Source: Chloroflexota bacterium
Lineage (GTDB): Bacteria > Chloroflexota > Chloroflexia > Chloroflexales > Herpetosiphonaceae
DNA: 64,000 nucleotides
NCBI GenBank assembly: GCA_020161265.1
Contig: JAIUOC010000001.1
Location: forward strand, 1,098,176 to 1,162,175
Direction of reading: 5' to 3'
Shown here: one piece after another, positions 60,546-64,000 of the stretch
Position numbering within the stretch: the first letter of the stretch is position 1
Layout of the letters: each line of letters starts with the position of its first letter
Notes under the pieces: model-generated
Told to the model about the DNA's origin: nothing
Database searches by the model: none
What the model saw: only the letters and a program-made list of their open reading frames with translations
Program-made: the position numbers and the translations under genes

Positions 60546-62087
60546 ATGGCACGTTTGCTTGCGACCATCGATGGGCAATCGCTGAATATTCCAATTACCA
60601 GCCGCGGCCTACAAATTGGTCGTTCGCGGCAAAACGATATTGTATTGAATCATCCGCATGTCTCGCGTCATCACGCCTCGCTTGAAACCCGTGGCCGCGA
60701 TATTTTTGTGCGCGATACTGGTAGCTCCAACGGCACATTCGTCAATGGGCTACGGGTGAAGGAAGCCGCTCTGCGAGCTAACGATTTAATTAGCATCGGG
60801 CCATTCGAGCTTAAATTTGATGATCGAGCTGCGGCCAGCGTGATTATCTCCGATGAAGAGCTTGTGCCGCTGCAAAGCAACAGTCGCTCAGTCTCATCGG
60901 GCAAGCTCCCCGAACTCAATCTCGATGCTAACGATATTTTGCAAAATTTCTATCAAGTCAGCAGTCGCCTCAACATGATTCTCGATTTGGGCGAATTGCT
61001 CGACACGATTATGGATGAAGTGCTGCGTTTGGTTCCCGCCGAACGTGGTTTATTGCTGATGACGCGCCAAGATGGGCTGGTGCCGATGGTCGTCCGAGCG
61101 CCGAGCGAAACCCAATCGCTGACGATTAGCTCGACGATTGCGCGGCGGGTGTTGCGCGAAGGCGTGGCGCTGCTCACATCCGATGCACGGGTGGAATTTG
61201 GCTCACAGGAGAGCATCATCAGCCAAAATATTCACTCAGTCTTGTGTGTACCGTTAATTGGGAGAGCTGGCGTTTTGGGCTTGATTCACCTCGATAGCCC
61301 GGGCCTAGAGCGATTTAGCATCCGCGATCGCGAATTATTGACGGCAGTCGCCTATCAAGCCTCACTGGGCATCGAGCGGGCTAATCTGACCGATCAAATT
61401 CGCAACGAAGAAAAATTACGTCAACAATATGCCCGTTTTCTCTCGCCCGACGTAGCGCGAACCGTAGCCCAGCAAATTAACGAAACTGGCGAAATTTTCA
61501 TGAAGCCAGTTGAGCAAGATGCTAGCGTGTTGTTCTCGGATATTCAAGGTTTTACCACGATGACTGAAACCTTGCCGCCGCTGGAGCTACAAAACCTCTT
61601 AAACGAATATCTAAGCGTCATGACTGATGTGATTTTCGAGCATGGCGGCACACTCGATAAATTTATTGGCGATGGCATCATGGCGCTTTTTGGCGCTCCC
61701 GTGTATTATGAAGATCACGCCCAACGTGCAATCGATACAGCGCTAGATATGCTGGTACAACATCAAAAGCTTATGGCTAAAATTGATGCCAGCAAACACT
61801 TCCGCATCCGAATTGGAGTCAACACTGGGCGGGTTATTTCAGGCCTCGTCGGCACACGCGAACGTTTAGAGTATACTGTCCATGGCGACACCGTAAATAC
61901 TGCCTCGCGGCTTGAAGGCAAAGCCGAACCAAACAGCGTCTACACCAGCGAAGCCACGATTGCCAAGCTCGGTGAGAGCTACCAAGTACAGGAAGTTGGG
62001 CCATTGCAACTCAAAGGCAAAGCCCTAACTGTCCAAGTCTTCCGCGTCATGGGGAAAAACCTCCCAAGCGAAGGCTTTGAAGGATAA
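60546..62087 (+). CDS. FHA-GAF-class III adenylate/guanylate cyclase
   Basis: 513 residues. FHA domain (about 1-95) with GRSRQNDIVL, HVSRHHASL and SSNGTFVNG, the phosphothreonine-binding set. GAF domain (about 140-285: GELLDTIMDEVLRLVPAERGLLLM...). Cyclase domain (about 315-505) with both metal aspartates in VLFSDIQGF and IGDGIMALFGAP. Substrate-specifying residues Lys in LDKFIGDG and the TVHGDTVNTASRLEG stretch favour ATP. It should make cAMP in response to a phosphoprotein partner (FHA) and a small ligand (GAF). AGGAAAG lies before the ATG. No neighbouring effector is evident. Confidence 0.92.
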   Translation: MARLLATIDGQSLNIPITSRGLQIGRSRQNDIVLNHPHVSRHHASLETRGRDIFVRDTGSSNGTFVNGLRVKEAALRANDLISIGPFELKFDDRAAASVIISDEELVPLQSNSRSVSSGKLPELNLDANDILQNFYQVSSRLNMILDLGELLDTIMDEVLRLVPAERGLLLMTRQDGLVPMVVRAPSETQSLTISSTIARRVLREGVALLTSDARVEFGSQESIISQNIHSVLCVPLIGRAGVLGLIHLDSPGLERFSIRDRELLTAVAYQASLGIERANLTDQIRNEEKLRQQYARFLSPDVARTVAQQINETGEIFMKPVEQDASVLFSDIQGFTTMTETLPPLELQNLLNEYLSVMTDVIFEHGGTLDKFIGDGIMALFGAPVYYEDHAQRAIDTALDMLVQHQKLMAKIDASKHFRIRIGVNTGRVISGLVGTRERLEYTVHGDTVNTASRLEGKAEPNSVYTSEATIAKLGESYQVQEVGPLQLKGKALTVQVFRVMGKNLPSEGFEG

Positions 62088-62092
62088 TTATT

Positions 62093-62265
62093 CAAAGGAT
62101 GAAGGATGAGGGATGAAGGATGAATCATCTCGAATCACTTCAATCAATTATTCCAAGCACTCATTTATAGGATTGTGCAACCAACTATCTACGCTCATTG
62201 ATTATGGGAATATTCTGATAGTTTTAATATTCTTCCTTCCTCATCCTTCATCCTTCATACTTTTT
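62093..62265. repeat. Inverted pair of GGATGAAGGATGAGG repeats around an AT-rich core
   Basis: The left arm (62093-62132) has repeated GGATGAAGGATGA words. The right arm (62237-62262) carries the reverse complement (TCATCCTTCATCC). The 100-bp AT-rich middle has no frame worth keeping. The structure could be a degraded mobile or fold-back element. Confidence 0.5.
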
Positions 62266-62276
62266 AGGATCGATTT

Positions 62277-63797
62277 ATGCCCTTGGTTGTTGGAGTTAAG
62301 TTTAAAGATTCGGGCAAAATTTACCATTTTGACCCTAATCAACATCATTTAGAGCTAGGCGATGCCGTGGTAGTTGAAACGGTACGCGGGCTAGAACTAG
62401 GCAAAGTGGCAGCACCGATCGAAGATCTGCCCGATTCTGATTTGATTGCTGAACTCAAACCTGTGATTCGCCAGCCCACCACCGAAGATTACGACCGCAT
62501 GCGAGTGCTAGCTGAGCGCCGCGATGATGTATTGCGGATTTGTGCCGAACGAATTAGCGTGCATCGCTTGCCAATGCGCCTGATTCGCAGCGATTGGAAT
62601 TTTGATGGCACCCGTTTGACGATCTATTTCACCTCGCAGCAGCGGGTTGATTTTCGCCATTTAGTGCGCGAACTAGCGCGAATTTTCCATGCACGGATCG
62701 AATTACGGCAAATTGGGGCACGCGACGAAGCCAAACTGTTGGGTGGATTAGGTCCATGTGGTCGGCCATTGTGCTGCTCAACCTTCTTGCCCGACTTTGC
62801 CCGTGTTTCGGTCAAAATGGCCAAAGATCAAGATTTGCCGCTCAATCCCTCAAAAATCTCGGGGGTTTGTGGGCGCTTGCTCTGCTGTCTTTCATATGAA
62901 CAAGAGCAATATCTTGAGATTAAAGCCGAGCTGCCAACCCGTGGCGAGCAGGTCAAAACTCCCGAAGGCATTGGCTATGTGGTTGCCGTCAATACCATTC
63001 GCGAAACCGTTACCGTTGATATTGAAAGTAATTACCACGATTTCAAAGCTGATCAACTTGAAACCCTGACAGGCGCTGCCGGGGCGATTGCCCGCGAACG
63101 GCTCGAACAAGGCGAGGCCGCACCAATTGCCCAAAAACGCTTCAACCGTCCAGTCGGCGAAACGATTAAATCCACGCTGAACAACTGGGATAACGAAGAT
63201 TGGGGCTTGGATGAGCTACGCTCCTTCGAGGAAGATCCTGAAAATTCAGGTGATAAGCCCAAACCACGCCCCAAACCAGCCCAACAAACTCGGCCAAATC
63301 CAGAGCCACGCGAACAACGTACAAATCCGAACGAGCAACGGCCACGCTTTGATCGTGCGGAGCGCCAGAAGCGCTTTAATCGCTCAGAAGCGGCCAATGC
63401 TGAGGCTAGCGCAGCCCCAACACCAAGCAACGAGCCTAGCGAACGCAAACCACGCCATGCCTTCAAGCGCAAAGGCGATACGACCCCAACGCCTGAGCGG
63501 CCAAAACTACCAGCGACAGTGCGTCAGCAATCGCTTGGTGGCGTGCCTGAGCAACTAACCCCGCGTGGTCGTCAGCCCTCTACGAATGACCCTGATGAAC
63601 CGAAGCAACCAAATCGCCGCCGACGGCGCGGCAATGGTGGTAATGGCAATCATCAAGGGCAACAGCAAGTCCAGTCCAACCAGCCGCAAGCAGCATCAAA
63701 CAAGCCACCTGCGATCGAGAAAAACGAATCAGAATCAGCGAAGCCAGAGGCGAATAACGAGCGTCGTTCGCCAAGGCGACGCAAACGCCGCAGCTAA
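62277..63797 (+). CDS. ricT: RicT/YaaT-family PSP1 protein with long disordered C-terminal tail
   Basis: 506 residues. The PSP1 domain fills about 1-270: GVKFKDSGKIYHFDP, VETVRGLELGKV and cysteine clusters GPCGRPLCC (161, 166, 167) and GVCGRLLCC (198, 203, 204), the iron-sulfur ligands of RicT/YaaT. RicT with RicA and RicF stimulates RNase Y-dependent mRNA maturation in Bacillus. The ordinary length is near 275 residues; this one has an extra 230-residue tail rich in Pro, Arg, Asn and Gln with RRRRG and PRRRKRRS motifs, suggestive of RNA binding. AGGA lies before the ATG. Closed by a terminator; the rRNA operon converges on it. Confidence 0.88.
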   Translation: MPLVVGVKFKDSGKIYHFDPNQHHLELGDAVVVETVRGLELGKVAAPIEDLPDSDLIAELKPVIRQPTTEDYDRMRVLAERRDDVLRICAERISVHRLPMRLIRSDWNFDGTRLTIYFTSQQRVDFRHLVRELARIFHARIELRQIGARDEAKLLGGLGPCGRPLCCSTFLPDFARVSVKMAKDQDLPLNPSKISGVCGRLLCCLSYEQEQYLEIKAELPTRGEQVKTPEGIGYVVAVNTIRETVTVDIESNYHDFKADQLETLTGAAGAIARERLEQGEAAPIAQKRFNRPVGETIKSTLNNWDNEDWGLDELRSFEEDPENSGDKPKPRPKPAQQTRPNPEPREQRTNPNEQRPRFDRAERQKRFNRSEAANAEASAAPTPSNEPSERKPRHAFKRKGDTTPTPERPKLPATVRQQSLGGVPEQLTPRGRQPSTNDPDEPKQPNRRRRRGNGGNGNHQGQQQVQSNQPQAASNKPPAIEKNESESAKPEANNERRSPRRRKRRS

Positions 63798-63805
63798 ATG
63801 CAAAA

Positions 63806-63838
63806 GCTCCTTGGTTTTGTACCAAGGAGTTTTTTTTA
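63806..63838 (+). terminator. Terminator of ricT
   Basis: Stem CTCCTTGG/CCAAGGAG (63807-63814 with 63822-63829) followed by eight T. Confidence 0.88.
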
Positions 63839-63860
63839 ATATTTGCTAAAACAATAAAAA

Positions 63861-63889
63861 ATCCCACTGGATAGTGTCCAGTGGGATTT
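63861..63889 (-). terminator. Terminator at the end of the rRNA operon
   Basis: Perfect stem ATCCCACTGG/CCAGTGGGAT with loop ATAGTGT immediately 3' of the 5S rRNA on the minus strand, followed by TTTTTATTG. Confidence 0.8.
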
Positions 63890-63891
63890 CT

Positions 63892-64000
63892 ATGGAGCGG
63901 TACGCATCCCCCTACGTTCCCACAGCGGGTGCTGCAGTAGCCTCGGTGTGTGTCGCGTTCACGGCCTGGTTCGGGATGGAGCAGCGTGGGGCACAACCAC
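63892..64000 (-). rRNA. rrf: 5S ribosomal RNA, 5' end outside the window
   Basis: On the minus strand the sequence runs GTGGTTGTGCCCCACGC...CATCCCGAAC...GTGAACGCGACACAC...GTAGGGGGATGCG..., matching the conserved loop B/C (CATCCCGAAC) and the helix IV-V region of bacterial 5S rRNA. The end near CCGCTCCA is the 3' strand of helix I. About 20 nt of the 5' end lie beyond the window edge. It is the distal gene of an rRNA operon transcribed toward ricT. Confidence 0.9.

Noticed and set aside
62113..62352. Small reading frame between the cyclase and ricT genes
   Set aside because: Built mostly of the inverted GGATGAAGG repeats and the AT-rich core; overlaps the start of ricT in another frame.

Overview
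The window looks like a chromosomal segment of a filamentous Chloroflexota bacterium close to Herpetosiphon. This is inferred, not proven, from moderate GC, secreted proteins with Thr-Asn-Thr-Pro repeats, C-termini of the YLPLAIR/FLPWASK type, many STAND, GGDEF-EAL and FHA-GAF-cyclase regulators, and intergenic spacers filled with recurring short words. A 5S rRNA gene runs off the right edge on the minus strand, so an rRNA operon ends here.

Layout. 1-1.8 kb: end of a helical-repeat protein and a CLC-F type fluoride/proton antiporter. 1.8-2.25 kb: a complete minus-strand RNA transcription unit (promoter, about 375 nt of RNA, terminator) holding two tRNA-like domains in circularly permuted order, each on a long interrupted extension of its anticodon stem. 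I do not recognise it as a described family and regard it as the most interesting object here. 2.5-10.5 kb: an eight-gene minus-strand glycan operon (two GT4 and one GT9 glycosyltransferases, heptose kinase, two methyltransferases, Wzt/Wzm ABC exporter). 10.8-13.2 kb: DHA2 drug efflux pump with its TetR regulator. 13.3-20.2 kb: XRE/IrrE-like regulator, double GNAT, a sortase-like anchored protein, chloramphenicol acetyltransferase and an XRE-STAND-TPR regulator. 20.4-24.5 kb: secreted beta-helix protein and a heparinase-like lipoprotein. 24.8-29 kb: PspC protein, small membrane protein, GGDEF-EAL protein, radical SAM protein.

29.3-34 kb: small beta-rich protein, LiaSR/NarXL-type two-component system and an ABC-2 exporter in one run. 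34-39.6 kb: homoserine dehydrogenase, PPK2, an ArsR-type regulator, a CHASE4-HAMP-STAS protein and a divergent receiver protein. 39.8-45.8 kb: lamin-tail secreted protein, gamma-glutamyltransferase, GT-C membrane glycosyltransferase. 45.9-50 kb: a methyltransferase and a four-gene envelope operon (two LysM proteins, two polytopic membrane proteins). 50.2-52.3 kb: TetR and SDR flanking a 32-bp palindromic operator, and a YiaA-type protein. 52.5-55.6 kb: serA behind a leader terminator and a receiver-UspA-UspA protein. 55.9-64 kb: zinc-ribbon membrane protein, multicopper oxidase with a thioredoxin-reductase-like flavoprotein, small acidic protein, ROK kinase, FHA-GAF-adenylate cyclase, RicT with a long disordered tail, and the 5S rRNA.

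How the parts work together. The 2.5-10.5 kb operon could build a heptose-containing, methylated glycan in the cytoplasm and export it through Wzm/Wzt. The 29.8-34 kb run is a typical envelope-stress sensor, regulator and exporter set. The two TetR regulators each sit on a recognisable palindrome overlapping a promoter. Several spacers carry the same short words (2.3-2.5, 10.5-10.8, 24.5-24.7, 50.0-50.26, 51.8-52.0, 55.7-55.8, 56.2-56.3 kb), and in two places these words have become the end of a reading frame.
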